Assembly (NCBI RefSeq): GCF_020400655.1
Contig: NZ_JAINRC010000032.1
Span: 1 to 64,000, forward strand
Source: Streptomyces spinosus
GTDB lineage: Bacteria > Actinomycetota > Actinomycetes > Streptomycetales > Streptomycetaceae
Direction of reading: 5' to 3'
DNA: 64,000 nt
In this document: piece after piece, positions 32,864 through 42,219 of the stretch
Numbering within the stretch: position 1 is the stretch's first letter
Layout of the letters: each line of letters begins with the position of its first letter
Program-made: the position numbers and the translations under genes
The notes under the pieces: generated by a model
Told to the model about the DNA's origin: nothing
The model's input: only the letters and a program-made list of their open reading frames with translations
Databases searched by the model: none

Positions 32864-34873
32864 TCACAGGGCCCACTCCTCCGCGTGTACGTCGGCCCGG
32901 CCGCGCAGCGGCAGCGCCACGGGCCGCGCCGAGCGGCGGGAGTGCACGTACGAGCGCCGCGGAGCGGCCGGACGGACCGCTTCCGCGGCACGGCCGAGCT
33001 CGGCCGCGTAGGCCAGTACGAGGTCGTGCGCGCCGTACCGGTCGCGGCCCCGGACGTCCAGTAGACGGGCGCGCACCAGCTCCCCGGCAGCCGCGGCCGC
33101 CGTCTCCCGCGAGACACCGGCAGCCCTCGCCAGCGCGGCCGTGTCGACGTCGGGAGCCCGGTGCAGGGGGAGCAGCCGGAAGACCCGCTTGGCCTCGGCG
33201 CCGAGCGTCCGGTAGGACCAGGAGAAGGCACCGCGCACGGCGTTGGCGCTGTCGTCCTCGTCGAAGCCTCCGAGGCCGCCCTGCGCGGCGGCCAGTCCGG
33301 CGGCCAGCCGGGTCAGCGGCTGCTCGGGACGGCTCGCCGCGCGGGCGGCCACGAGGGCCAGGGCGAGGGGCAGCCGGCCGCAGCGCGCCACGATCTCCTC
33401 GACGACGGCCACACCCGCGTCGGTCCGCGCGGGACCGACACGGCGCAGGAAGCACGCCGTCGCCTCGGCCACCGAGGGCACGTCCAGGGAGAGCAGCCGT
33501 GCTCCGTGCGCGGTGGCCAGACCGATCAGCCTGCTCCGGCCGGTCACCACGACCATGCACTCGGAGGTGCCGGGCAGCAGCGGCCGTACCTGCTCCGCGT
33601 CGGACGCGTTGTCGAGCACCACGAGCACGCGACGCCCGGACAGGGCGCTGCGGAACAGCGCCGACCTGGCCTGCGTGGAGGCGGGGACGCGGTGCCGGTC
33701 CACGCCCAGGGCTTCCAGGAACCCGTGCAGCACCTCACCCGGATCGGCGGGGGCGCCGTGTGCCGCGAAGCCGCCCAGATCCGTGTAGAGCTGCCCGTCG
33801 GGGAAGTCCGCCGCCACGCGGTGCGCGAAGTGGACCGCCAGCGCGGTCTTGCCGACCCCGGGGATGCCGTCGACGGCCAGGACACGCAGGCCGTCGCCGC
33901 CCTGGTGCGCGGTCTCCAGCGCCTGGCCGAGGGCCCGCTCGCGTCCGGTGAAGAAGGGCAGGTCCGGTGGCAGCTGGGCGGGCTCGATCCACGGTGCCCG
34001 GGACCGCGGGAGCGGCGCCGCGGGTCGCGCCTCGGTCCCGGCGGCCGCCGGTACCCGGAGCCGCGCCGGCCCGCCGCGCAGCACGCTCTGGTGGGCGGCC
34101 CGCAGCTCGGCCCCGGGGTCGACCCCCAGTTCCTCCGACAGCCGGGCCCTGACGGTCTGGTACAGCATGATCGCTTCCGCCTGCTTGCCGTCCGCGGCGA
34201 GCACGAGCAGCAGGGACGCCTGGAGCGCCTCGTCGAGCGGGCAGCGGTCCGCGGCCTGCCGGACGGGCAGCAGGACGGAGCCGGCCCGGCCGCAGTCCAG
34301 GGCCGCGGCGGCCGCCTCGCACACGGCCGGTGCGTATTCGTGTTCCACCATGGCGAAGGCCGGGTGCACCGCCGCGACGGCGCCCAGGTCCTCCGCGCAG
34401 TGGCCCTGCCACAGGTCCAGCGCCTCCAGATACAGGTCGACGGCCGCCGGGAGGCCGCCCGCGGCGGCCGTGGCGCGGGCCCGCCGGACGAGGTCGCGGA
34501 ACCTGAGCAGGTCCAGGCCGTCCGCGTCGACACGCAGCAGGTAGCTCCCCGCCTGCCGGACGAGCCACCGGCCCGGCGACCTGATCGGCAGGCCCGGTTC
34601 CAGCAGCCGCCGCAGCGAGCCGACGTACCGGTGGACCGCGTTCACCGCGCTGACCGGTGGCTCACCGTCCCACAGCAGGCCGATGAGTTCCGTCAGCGGG
34701 ACGGGCCGTCCCGCGCCCGCCAGCAGCGCGGCGAGGAGCAGGCGCTGCTGGCGCGGGCCGAGCGGGAGTTCCTCCTCGGCCCGCCAGGCCCGCACCGGCC
34801 CCAGCAGCGTGAAACGCACCGCTTGAGCCGGCCCCAGTTCTTCGCCGATGCGTAGACGCGGTGTCACGGGCAT
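32864..34873 (-). CDS. SARP family activator with NB-ARC domain (SARP1)
   Basis: 669 residues; ATG 34873 with AAAGGAGGA upstream. Order: OmpR-like winged helix (residues ~20-105, FTLLGPVRAWRAEEELPLGPRQQRLLLAALL), BTAD (~110-265), then an NB-ARC ATPase with P-loop VDGIPGVGKTAL (~340). It ends soon after the winged-helix-like region following NB-ARC (LVLAYAAELGRAAEA), so the C-terminal TPR sensor of full AfsR proteins is missing. SARPs activate antibiotic pathway promoters. It is strongly paralogous to SARP2 at 55.3-58.2 kb. An island GATG box lies 136 bp upstream. Confidence 0.93.
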   Translation of the reverse strand: MPVTPRLRIGEELGPAQAVRFTLLGPVRAWRAEEELPLGPRQQRLLLAALLAGAGRPVPLTELIGLLWDGEPPVSAVNAVHRYVGSLRRLLEPGLPIRSPGRWLVRQAGSYLLRVDADGLDLLRFRDLVRRARATAAAGGLPAAVDLYLEALDLWQGHCAEDLGAVAAVHPAFAMVEHEYAPAVCEAAAAALDCGRAGSVLLPVRQAADRCPLDEALQASLLLVLAADGKQAEAIMLYQTVRARLSEELGVDPGAELRAAHQSVLRGGPARLRVPAAAGTEARPAAPLPRSRAPWIEPAQLPPDLPFFTGRERALGQALETAHQGGDGLRVLAVDGIPGVGKTALAVHFAHRVAADFPDGQLYTDLGGFAAHGAPADPGEVLHGFLEALGVDRHRVPASTQARSALFRSALSGRRVLVVLDNASDAEQVRPLLPGTSECMVVVTGRSRLIGLATAHGARLLSLDVPSVAEATACFLRRVGPARTDAGVAVVEEIVARCGRLPLALALVAARAASRPEQPLTRLAAGLAAAQGGLGGFDEDDSANAVRGAFSWSYRTLGAEAKRVFRLLPLHRAPDVDTAALARAAGVSRETAAAAAGELVRARLLDVRGRDRYGAHDLVLAYAAELGRAAEAVRPAAPRRSYVHSRRSARPVALPLRGRADVHAEEWAL

Positions 34874-35008
34874 CGAGGCGTCCTCCTTTCACCGTCCGGA
34901 CGGTGTCCCGGCAGCGGTCCGCCGCCTGCGCACCGCCGTGGCCCTCCACGAGGTGGGGCTCCGTCCGGCGGCCACGCCGGAAAAGTAGGCCGGGGCCGCC
35001 CGGGCGGT

Positions 35009-35024
35009 CATCAGTCGGTTGACT
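35009..35024 (-). promoter_or_regulatory. GATG box, SARP1
   Basis: In the direction of transcription AGTCAACCGACTGATG, followed 21 bp later by TACTTT, a plausible -10. Confidence 0.65.
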
Positions 35025-35205
35025 CACCGGGGTGGACGCCTCCCCGGCCCCCCGCCGCGGGGGCCGCCGCCACCCCGGGAGGACCCCTGCGAGCCGTGTC
35101 CCGGGCGGCCCGGCGGACGCCTCGCCCCGCCCCCGTGTCCGCCGCCGCGCGCCCGCGTCACGGCAGGAGGGGGGAGGGTCCACGGCAGCGCGCCGCGGAG
35201 TGAGT

Positions 35206-35221
35206 GGTCATTCGACTGATG
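35206..35221 (+). promoter_or_regulatory. GATG box, disulfide reductase
   Basis: GGTCATTCGACTGATG, 105 bp before the ATG at 35326; AAGCTG starts 21 bp downstream. Confidence 0.65.
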
Positions 35222-35325
35222 CGTCCATCCGTGGCAGCGGTGAAGCTGGAACGGGGCGGCCGGTGTGTGACGCGCCGGCCGTCCCGCCCCACCGCTTGCG
35301 CACGGCCGAGGAGGACGAAGAGGGA

Positions 35326-36714
35326 ATGAACGTTGCGGACGAAGGCGTGGAAGACGTGGACCTGCTGGTGGTGGGTGGCGGCAAGGCCGGCAAGACGCTC
35401 GCCATGGACACCGCGCGGGCCGGTGGCAGGGTGGTCATGGTGGAACGGGGCATGATCGGCGGCACCTGTATCAACGTGGCCTGCATCCCCACCAAGACGC
35501 TGGTGACCAGCGCCCGGCTGGCCCGCAGGGCCGGCAGCGCGGAGTCGCTGGGGATCCGGCTGGGGACGCCCCGGGTGGACCTGGAGCTGCTGCGCGCGCA
35601 CAAGGACGGCGTCGTCTCCGGCATGGTCGAGCTCAACCACCGGCAGTTCCTCGACAGCGGCATGGACTTCGTCCTGGGCACCGCGCGCTTCGTCGCGGAG
35701 CGGACGGTGGAGATCGACCTCAACGACGGGGGCCGCCGTGTCGTACGCGGCACCGACGTGGTGATCAACACGGGGACGACGCCGCACATCGCTGCCATTG
35801 ACGGGCTCGCCGAGGCGGAACCGCTGACCAGCGAGAGCATCATGGACCTGCGCCGCGTCCCGGACCGGCTCCTGGTCCTCGGCGGCGGTTACGTGGGCCT
35901 GGAGTTCGCCCACATGTTCGCCGCCTTCGGCAGCCGGGTGACGGTCCTGGAACGCGGCCCCCACCTGCTGCGCGGCGAGGACCGGGACATCGCCACGGCC
36001 CTCGCGGACTACCTCCGGGAGGACGGCGTCGAGCTGATCACCGACGTCACGGTGAAGGAGGTGGTCCGGGAGCGGGGGACGGTACGGGTGCTGCTGGAGG
36101 ACGGGCGGACCCTGACCGCCGACGACATCCTCGCGGCGACCGGCCGGGATCCCGTCACGCGCGGCCTCGGCCTGGACGCGGCGGGGGTGCGGACCGACGA
36201 CCGCGGGTTCGTACGGGTGGACGACAGGCTGGCGACCGACGCCCCGCACACGTGGGCGGTGGGCGACGTGGCCGGCAGCCCGCAGTTCACCCACGTGTCC
36301 CTGGACGACTACCGCATCGTCAAGGCCAACATCCAGGGCGGTTCCCGCAGCACGGCCGGCCGGCTGGTGCCATGGAACCTGTTCACCGACCCGGAACTCG
36401 CCCGCGTCGGTCTCACCGAGGAGCAGGCCCGCGCCACGGGCCGTTCCATCAGGGTCGCGAAACTGCCGGTCAAGGCCATCCCGCGGGCGCGCACCCTGCG
36501 GGACACGCGGGGTCTGTGGAAGGCCGTGGTCGACCGGGACACCGAGCAGATCCTGGGTGCCGCCCTGCTCGGCCCCGAATCGGCGGAGGTGCTGTCGGTG
36601 GTGCAGACGGCCATGTGGGCCCAGATGCCGTTCACCCGTCTGCGGGACGGCATGATCGCGCACCCGACCATGGCTGAGGGACTCAACGCGCTGTTCGCCT
36701 CCTGGGTGGACTGA
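35326..36714 (+). CDS. Flavin disulfide reductase (MerA/Lpd-like)
   Basis: 462 residues; ATG 35326 preceded by AGAGGGA. FAD site LLVVGGGKAGKTLAMDTARAGG at residues ~12-33; redox disulfide GGTCINVACIPTK (residues ~45-57); NAD(P) site LLVLGGGYVGLEFA; second FAD motif TWAVGDVAGSPQFTHVS; and dimer-domain catalytic His-Glu pair AHPTMAEGLNALF at the C-terminus. This is a complete pyridine nucleotide-disulfide oxidoreductase. It lacks the N-terminal metal-binding domain of mercuric reductases and lies far from any 2-oxoacid dehydrogenase genes, so the substrate may be a small disulfide or metabolite. Controlled, by inference, by the GATG box. Confidence 0.92.
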   Translation: MNVADEGVEDVDLLVVGGGKAGKTLAMDTARAGGRVVMVERGMIGGTCINVACIPTKTLVTSARLARRAGSAESLGIRLGTPRVDLELLRAHKDGVVSGMVELNHRQFLDSGMDFVLGTARFVAERTVEIDLNDGGRRVVRGTDVVINTGTTPHIAAIDGLAEAEPLTSESIMDLRRVPDRLLVLGGGYVGLEFAHMFAAFGSRVTVLERGPHLLRGEDRDIATALADYLREDGVELITDVTVKEVVRERGTVRVLLEDGRTLTADDILAATGRDPVTRGLGLDAAGVRTDDRGFVRVDDRLATDAPHTWAVGDVAGSPQFTHVSLDDYRIVKANIQGGSRSTAGRLVPWNLFTDPELARVGLTEEQARATGRSIRVAKLPVKAIPRARTLRDTRGLWKAVVDRDTEQILGAALLGPESAEVLSVVQTAMWAQMPFTRLRDGMIAHPTMAEGLNALFASWVD

Positions 36715-36897
36715 GCGGCCGCGCCGTCCGCCGCCCGGCAGCGACCGGAAACGTTCCCGGTCGCCGCCGGCATGCCGGGCAATTGTGTACGTCAGGGACA
36801 CCCGGACGGGAAATCAGGGACTCAAGCGACCCGACTTCCGGATGTGTCACGCGGCCCGCGTGCGCCTCGCGCGTCCTGCCGCGCGCCGCGGCCGCCG

Positions 36898-37146
36898 TCA
36901 GGACCGGTAGTTCTCCACCTGGGACTGCGGCCGCACACGGGCCTCGTCGGGGTCCTCGCCGAACTCGGCCCTGGCCCGCCGCTGCCGCAGCAGGTCCCAG
37001 CACTGGTCCAACTCCCTTTCGAGCGCGCCGAGCCGGTCACGCTCCGCGGCGCGGTCCGAGGCGCCCGCGGCGAGGGAGTCCCGCAGCCTGCGTTCCTCGT
37101 CCGCCATCTCGGTGATCCGGTGCAGGATGCGCTGGTCGGTTTCCAT
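36898..37146 (-). CDS. DUF2630 family protein
   Basis: 82 residues from ATG 37146, with GAGGAG 9 nt upstream (a second ATG at 37167 lacks a ribosome-binding site). Mostly helical and charged: ILHRITEMADEERRLRD, RDRLGALERELDQCWDLLRQRRARAEFGEDPDEARVRP. This is the DUF2630 pattern of unknown function, common in actinobacteria, likely a coiled-coil hairpin. A degenerate GATG box lies about 150 bp upstream. Confidence 0.85.
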   Translation of the reverse strand: METDQRILHRITEMADEERRLRDSLAAGASDRAAERDRLGALERELDQCWDLLRQRRARAEFGEDPDEARVRPQSQVENYRS

Positions 37147-37294
37147 GGGTGTGCTCTCCTCGTTCATCAGGGTGCGGCGGCCCGGCCGGCGCGCCTCGGG
37201 ACCCGGCCGGATGACGACATGTCACCCGGCTCGGCGCGGCGTGGGGCGCGGGACGCCCTCGGCCCCCGATTCTTCCCTCCTCGCCGTCCGGAGC

Positions 37295-37310
37295 GATCCG
37301 TTGTTTGACT
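37295..37310 (-). promoter_or_regulatory. Degenerate GATG box, DUF2630 gene
   Basis: In the direction of transcription AGTCAAACAACGGATC; two mismatches to RGTCANNNGACNGATG. Confidence 0.35.
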
Positions 37311-37370
37311 TACCGGTTCGGACGGGGGCCGCCGCCCACACGACCGTGTCACCCGGAACGCCGGGGCCCG

Positions 37371-40220
37371 CTACCGCCGGCTCATCGGCGTCCCGGTGCC
37401 GGCCGTGTCGTCCGGTGTGCTCCGCGGCGGCGTCCCGGCGCGGCTGAGCGCGTCGTGGAGCTGGGTCCTGCTGCTGACCCCCAGCTTCGGGAACACCTGG
37501 TACAGGTGGAAGCCCACGGTACGGGCGGACAGCAGCAACCGCTCGCCGATCTGCCGATTGGTGAGCCCCGCCGCCGCCAGCCGCGCGATCTGCAACTGCT
37601 GCGGGGTCAGCCGCTCCACCGGGCCCGGTCCGCCCTCCGCGTCCCGCACGGGCACCCCGCAGGCCCGCAGCTCGCCCGCCGTCCGCTCCGCCCACGGATG
37701 GGCCTTCAACCGCTGGAACACCGTGAGCGCCCGCGACAGTTCTGCCCGCGCCTCGCTCATCCGACGCCTGCGGCGCAGCCACTCACCGAACTCCAGCGAC
37801 ACCACCGCCCGCTCGAACGGCCACTGCTCTCCCACCGGGTCGCCCACGACCGTACGGAACAGCCCTTCCGCCTCCTCCCCCTCGCACAGCAACGCCCGTG
37901 CCCGCCCCACGAGCAGCCGCAGGCGCGGCGACATCCCGTCGCCCACCCACCGCTCCACCGCGTCGACCACCGCCACCGCTTCCGCCGGCCGCCCCACCCG
38001 GACGGCGGCGGCGGCCAGGTCCCCCACCCCGTAGAGGGAGCAGTGGTAGTGCACCGGCCGCGGATCGGGCCCCGCCGTGAACAGCCCCCGCAGCAACTCG
38101 AACTCCACCGCGTGATCACCCTCGGCGGCGGCCACCGCCGCACGCACCATCGCCATGCGCACACCCAGCGCCCGGCTCTCCGACACGTCGAGCCCCCGCA
38201 CGGCCCGCGCCATCAGCCCCCGGGCGTCCTCCCCGCGCAACGCCAGCACCATCGCGCTCACGTACACGGCGACCCACGCCGCCGCCTCCAGCCCCTTCTC
38301 CTCCGCCACCCGCCGCGCGTCCTCGGCGGACTCGCACGCCGCCTCCCACGCACCCGCGTCGAACTGCGCCAACGCCAGCGCCTGACCCACCATGGCGCTG
38401 GAGCCCGCGGTCGTCACCGTGTGCAGACGCTCCATCACCTCACTCAGCAGCCGCACCCCCAGCGCCGTCTCGTCCAGCATCCAGGCCGCGCTCCCCAGCA
38501 CGCTCAGCCGTCCGGGCACGTCGCCCGCCTCGGCCGCGGCACGCTGGAGCGCCGCCAGCACACCACTGCGGTCGCCGAAGGGGTCACAGCAGGCACGGGC
38601 CCACACCTGTTCGTACGGGCTGCCCACGTCACCCGGAATACGTGCCAGCAACCCCCGCGCCTGCCGGCGGAAGGCCTCGTCACCGCTGCAGTAGAGGACC
38701 ACCGCGCTGTGACTGACCGCGTCCAGCGCCGTCACCGGCGAGGCGTCCATCATGTCGGCGGCCAGCGGCAGCAGATGAGACAGCGCGGCCCTCTGCCGGC
38801 CCGTCGACGCCAGCGCCCACCCCCTGCGCAACACCGCCTCGGCCAGCATCGCGGTGTCGTCCGTCGCCGCCGCCACCTCGGCCGTCAGCGCCTCGACCCA
38901 CCACGGCTCGCCCGCCTGGACGGCGAGATCGCAGGCGTCCAGCAGCCGCCGCGCCCGCGACCGCCCCTGTTCGCTCAACTGCGCCGCGCGCTCCAGTGCC
39001 GCCGCCGCCACGCGGTAGCCGCCTCGCCGGCGAGCGCGGTCCGCCGTCGCCACCAGCGCTCCCGCGACGGACTCGTCCGGCGCCAGGGACGCCGCGGCCA
39101 GGTGCCACGCCCGCCGGTCGGGATCCTCCGCCAGCCCCTCGGCCAGCCGCAGGTGCACCTCACGGCGCTCCGCGAACGACGCCGCCCCGTACACCACGGA
39201 CCGCATGAGCGGATGCCGGAACGCGACCTTCCCGCCTGCCAGCCGCACCAGTCCCGCGTCCTCCGCGGCCGCCCACGCCTCGGCGTCGCCGCCGGGTACC
39301 GAGGCCGCCGCAGCCAGCGCCGCCCGCATGTCCGGCCCGTCCGCGGCCGCCGCGAACAGCAGCACCCGGCGTGTCGCCTCCGGCAGTCCGTCCAGCCGTT
39401 CCCCGTAGGCCCTCTCCAGCCGGGCCGGAACCGGGAATCCCGCCCCCACCGCCGTGTCCCACCCCACGAAGCCCCGTTGCGCCGCGGCCCGCGCCAGCTC
39501 CACCAACGCCAGCGGATTACCCGCCGCCAGCCGCAGCACCTGCCCGCGCAACCGGCCCCGAGGAACCACGGGCTGCGCGTCCAGCAGGCGTCCGGCCGCT
39601 TCCCCGGACAGGGGCCCGACCGGAACCGGCTCCGGGTCGGGCCACCCGGGTACGCACGCGCCGTCGCCGCGCACCGCCGCCAGCAGGCCCACTGGTTCGC
39701 CGGCGAGGCGCCGTGCGACGAACAGCACGGTGTCGAGGGAGGGTTCGTCCAGCCACTGGAGGTCGTCCACGACGACCGTGACCGGGCGGTGGCGCGCGGA
39801 GGCCAGCAGCAGGTTCAGGGTCGCGAGCCCCACGAGCAGCCGCCCGTCACCGCCGTCCGCGCCGGCGGTACGGACGGGCGCGTGCCGCAGGCCGAGGGCG
39901 CGGGAGAGGGCGGCGCGCTGCGGGGCCGGCAGCCGGGGCAGGTGGTCAAGAGCGGGACTCAGCAACTGGTGGAGGGCCCCGTACGCGAGCGTTCGCTCGG
40001 CCTGGCTGCCGGCACAGCCGAGGACGGTCCCGCGGCGGCCCGCCTCCGCCCTCACGGCGTGCAGCAGCGTCGTCTTGCCCATGCCGGGCTCACCCACGAG
40101 GAGGAGGGCGCCCGCCTCTTCGGCCCGGTCCGGGAAAAGGCCGCGCAGGACACGCGATATCTCCTGCTCGCGCCCGATGATCCCGTCCAGTGGGTCCTCT
40201 TCCCCGTGTCCACGGACCAT
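37371..40220 (-). CDS. Large LuxR (LAL) regulator, LAL1
   Basis: 949 residues; ATG 40220 with GGGAGGAACC upstream. N-terminal AAA+/NOD ATPase with Walker A LLVGEPGMGKTTLL (residues ~40-53) and Walker B VTVVVDDLQWLDE. The middle is helical TPR-like, and the C-terminal LuxR HTH lies at ~865-930 (LTPQQLQIARLAAAGLTNRQIGERLLLSARTVGFHLYQVFPKLGVSSR). LAL proteins such as PikD are ATP-dependent activators of secondary metabolism. Transcribed away from the LysR gene. No GATG box precedes it. Confidence 0.93.
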   Translation of the reverse strand: MVRGHGEEDPLDGIIGREQEISRVLRGLFPDRAEEAGALLLVGEPGMGKTTLLHAVRAEAGRRGTVLGCAGSQAERTLAYGALHQLLSPALDHLPRLPAPQRAALSRALGLRHAPVRTAGADGGDGRLLVGLATLNLLLASARHRPVTVVVDDLQWLDEPSLDTVLFVARRLAGEPVGLLAAVRGDGACVPGWPDPEPVPVGPLSGEAAGRLLDAQPVVPRGRLRGQVLRLAAGNPLALVELARAAAQRGFVGWDTAVGAGFPVPARLERAYGERLDGLPEATRRVLLFAAAADGPDMRAALAAAASVPGGDAEAWAAAEDAGLVRLAGGKVAFRHPLMRSVVYGAASFAERREVHLRLAEGLAEDPDRRAWHLAAASLAPDESVAGALVATADRARRRGGYRVAAAALERAAQLSEQGRSRARRLLDACDLAVQAGEPWWVEALTAEVAAATDDTAMLAEAVLRRGWALASTGRQRAALSHLLPLAADMMDASPVTALDAVSHSAVVLYCSGDEAFRRQARGLLARIPGDVGSPYEQVWARACCDPFGDRSGVLAALQRAAAEAGDVPGRLSVLGSAAWMLDETALGVRLLSEVMERLHTVTTAGSSAMVGQALALAQFDAGAWEAACESAEDARRVAEEKGLEAAAWVAVYVSAMVLALRGEDARGLMARAVRGLDVSESRALGVRMAMVRAAVAAAEGDHAVEFELLRGLFTAGPDPRPVHYHCSLYGVGDLAAAAVRVGRPAEAVAVVDAVERWVGDGMSPRLRLLVGRARALLCEGEEAEGLFRTVVGDPVGEQWPFERAVVSLEFGEWLRRRRRMSEARAELSRALTVFQRLKAHPWAERTAGELRACGVPVRDAEGGPGPVERLTPQQLQIARLAAAGLTNRQIGERLLLSARTVGFHLYQVFPKLGVSSRTQLHDALSRAGTPPRSTPDDTAGTGTPMSRR

Positions 40221-40395
40221 GGTTCCTCCCGGCTCATCGCAATTGCTCGGAAGCTATCACGGAGTACCGGAGGGCCTGGGTTGTTCCTTTTCGCGGGAAA
40301 GCCAGGAAGGCGCCGGAGGTCCTTCTTTCCAGAAATAATCAAGAATTCCCGCGGAGAAAGAGGAGGTATTCCAGATTCTTTCCACAACCCGTCCG

Positions 40396-40415
40396 CGCGG
40401 GGCCGCCGCCCCGCG
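40396..40415 (-). terminator. Hairpin after LysR gene
   Basis: 8-bp arms CGCGGGGC/GCCCCGCG with a 4-nt loop, 50 bp beyond the LysR stop. Confidence 0.5.
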
Positions 40416-40464
40416 GGGGACACGATGGGCGATGTCCGCCGCCGACCGCAACCCGGTGATCCCG

Positions 40465-41451
40465 TCAACGTGGCCGAGACGCCGCCGGCAGGTTCCAGAC
40501 GCCCGGGTGCGCGGCGCTCAGCCCGGCGGCAGCGGACCGGCAGGACGCGACGAAGGACTCGGCGACGGCGAGGCCGTCACCGCTCTGCCACACGACGCTC
40601 ATCCGGTGGCGCAGACCGGGCAGCGGTACGAACACCACGTCCGTGTAGCCGGCGAAGCTGAAGGACGCCGGTACGACGGACACCCCGAGGCCCGCAGCGA
40701 CCAGGTCGGGAACGGCGGAGGGGGCCGTGGGGACGGGGGTCAGCCGTACCCGTGCGGCGGCGGCCAGCTCGTTCAGCGAGTCCCAGCAGTGTCCGCGTTC
40801 GCGCACCGGGAAGAGAACCGGGTCCTCGGTCAGCGCGGCCACGGGCATCTCCGCTGCCCCGGCCCGGGCGTGGTGCCGGCTCAGCAGCGCGCTGGCGCCC
40901 TCGTCGAGCAACACCTGCGCGTGGTCGGCGGACAGGTCCCCGCCCCAGGTGAGCGCCGCGTCGACGCGGCCGTCGCGCAGTGCGGCGGCGACATCGCGGT
41001 CGTCCAGTCCCACGACCGAGAGCTGCACGTCCGGGTGCCTGGCGCGGAAGTGACGCACCGCCTCGGCCAGCAGTCCGCCGGGAGGGCTGGGCAGCGGGGC
41101 GGAGATCGTCAACGTGCGCGTTCCGTACTGTCCCGCCGCCGATCTGACCAGGCGGACGAGCCGGCGGTTCCGGGCGAGGGCCTGTTCGGCATGCGGCAGC
41201 ACGAGCCGTCCTACCCCGGTCAGCCGGGCGCCCCGGGACGTACGGGTGAACAGGGGCGCCCCCAGCAGGCGTTCGAGTTGCTGCACCTGCCTGCTCAGTG
41301 CCGACTGGGCGACCATCAGACGGTCCGCGGCACGACCGAAGTGGCCTTCCCGCGCGACGGCCAGGAACGCCCGCAGCAGTCGCAGGTCGATGTCGGGCTC
41401 GGGATGCGTCACCTGGGGATCCGCCAGGGCGACGGGGGAGGAGTCTGTCAC
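40465..41451 (-). CDS. LysR family regulator
   Basis: 328 residues from GTG 41451. N-terminal HTH: DLRLLRAFLAVAREGHFGRAADRLMVAQSALSRQVQQLERLLGAPLF (residues ~22-68). The rest is a periplasmic-binding-like effector domain (TLTISAPLPSPPGGLLAEAVRHF...LVAAGLGVSVVPASFS). It usually acts as an activator that responds to a small metabolite. A strong GATG box lies 120 bp upstream and a -10 (TAGCCT) stands 21 bp after it, so this regulator is itself probably a target of the island activator. Confidence 0.92.
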   Translation of the reverse strand: MTDSSPVALADPQVTHPEPDIDLRLLRAFLAVAREGHFGRAADRLMVAQSALSRQVQQLERLLGAPLFTRTSRGARLTGVGRLVLPHAEQALARNRRLVRLVRSAAGQYGTRTLTISAPLPSPPGGLLAEAVRHFRARHPDVQLSVVGLDDRDVAAALRDGRVDAALTWGGDLSADHAQVLLDEGASALLSRHHARAGAAEMPVAALTEDPVLFPVRERGHCWDSLNELAAAARVRLTPVPTAPSAVPDLVAAGLGVSVVPASFSFAGYTDVVFVPLPGLRHRMSVVWQSGDGLAVAESFVASCRSAAAGLSAAHPGVWNLPAASRPR

Positions 41452-41571
41452 TTCTGACCTGCCTCGGTCTCTTTGTACGTAACCACGCGGGAGACGGATA
41501 CGCGCGGGGCGGCCGTCCAACGGTGCGTGGCCGCGGCCCTGCCCAGGCTAGGAGTGCTCACGCGGCCCGTT

Positions 41572-41587
41572 CATCAGTCGACTGACT
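41572..41587 (-). promoter_or_regulatory. GATG box, LysR gene
   Basis: In the direction of transcription AGTCAGTCGACTGATG, with -10-like TAGCCT exactly 21 bp downstream. Confidence 0.65.
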
Positions 41588-41712
41588 GAGCTTTCCGGGC
41601 GGACGGTCGCCGGCATCCCGGAGAGGGGGCGCCCGCGTGCCCCGCGCTCCGGGTGCCGGCCGATGAGCCGGCACCCCGTGTATGCCACGGCGCCGCTTCC
41701 CGCCGACGGTTC

Positions 41713-41728
41713 AGTCACACGACGGATG
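41713..41728 (+). promoter_or_regulatory. GATG box, WhiB/SsgA-like operon
   Basis: AGTCACACGACGGATG, 58 bp before the WhiB ATG; AGGCTG starts 21 bp downstream. Confidence 0.6.
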
Positions 41729-41786
41729 CCCGGAACGCGTCGGCCCGAAAGGCTGGTGGGAACACAGGCTCGTAGCGGAGGTGGCG

Positions 41787-42215
41787 ATGGATGCGTTCGA
41801 CGGGGCACGGCCGTGTCCCACCCCCGGGGCACTCCCCCCGTCGGGTCCGCCCGCGGCCGGAAGCCGCCCTGCCCTCCCGGCTCCCGGCCGGCCGCCGCGG
41901 TCCGGTGGGACCCCTCCTGTCTGGCAGCGGTACCCGGTATGCCGGTCCGAGGACCCGGAGCTGTTCTTCCCGGTCGGCGAGGAGGGAGCGGCACTCGGGC
42001 GGATCGACGAGGCGAAGGCGGTCTGCCGGCGGTGCCCGGTCGTCCACCCGTGCCGGGACCGGGCCCTCGACCACCACGAGCAAGCGGGCGTACGGGGCGG
42101 CCTCAGCGAGCGGGAACGGCGGAACCTCAGGAAACGGCCGGCCCGCGAAGCACTCGGGCGCGTGCCCCCCGGAATCGCCGCCGACCGGACACCACAACGA
42201 CAGCGAGGACGCTGA
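41787..42215 (+). CDS. WhiB-like iron-sulfur regulator (atypical)
   Basis: 142 residues; ATG 41787 with GGAGG upstream. The four cluster-binding cysteines are C52, C80, C83 and C89 (CxxC plus C-x5-C). The turn motif that is normally G-[VI]-W-G-G reads GVRGG (residues 101-105), so the conserved Trp that contacts the sigma factor is Arg. The family's basic C-terminal tail is present (ERERRNLRKRPAR). A 45-residue Pro/Gly-rich N-terminal extension is unusual. Wbl proteins bind the primary sigma factor and steer transcription in development and antibiotic production. Overlaps in operon with the SsgA-like gene 4 bp downstream. Confidence 0.9.
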   Translation: MDAFDGARPCPTPGALPPSGPPAAGSRPALPAPGRPPRSGGTPPVWQRYPVCRSEDPELFFPVGEEGAALGRIDEAKAVCRRCPVVHPCRDRALDHHEQAGVRGGLSERERRNLRKRPAREALGRVPPGIAADRTPQRQRGR

Positions 42216-42219
42216 CCAG

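Larger units (their letters stand above)
34874..35325. other. Divergent control region SARP1 / disulfide reductase
   Basis: 452 bp without a gene. Contains two GATG boxes in opposite orientation, one facing each gene. The middle is very GC-rich. Confidence 0.6.
41452..41786. other. Divergent control region LysR / WhiB
   Basis: 335 bp without a gene; holds two GATG boxes facing opposite genes. Confidence 0.6.

Noticed and set aside
37305..40661. A plus-strand open frame of over 1100 codons opposite LAL1
   Set aside because: It is the complement of the LAL1 gene, is rich in His, Arg, Pro and Gln, and has no domain; long antisense frames are normal at this GC content.
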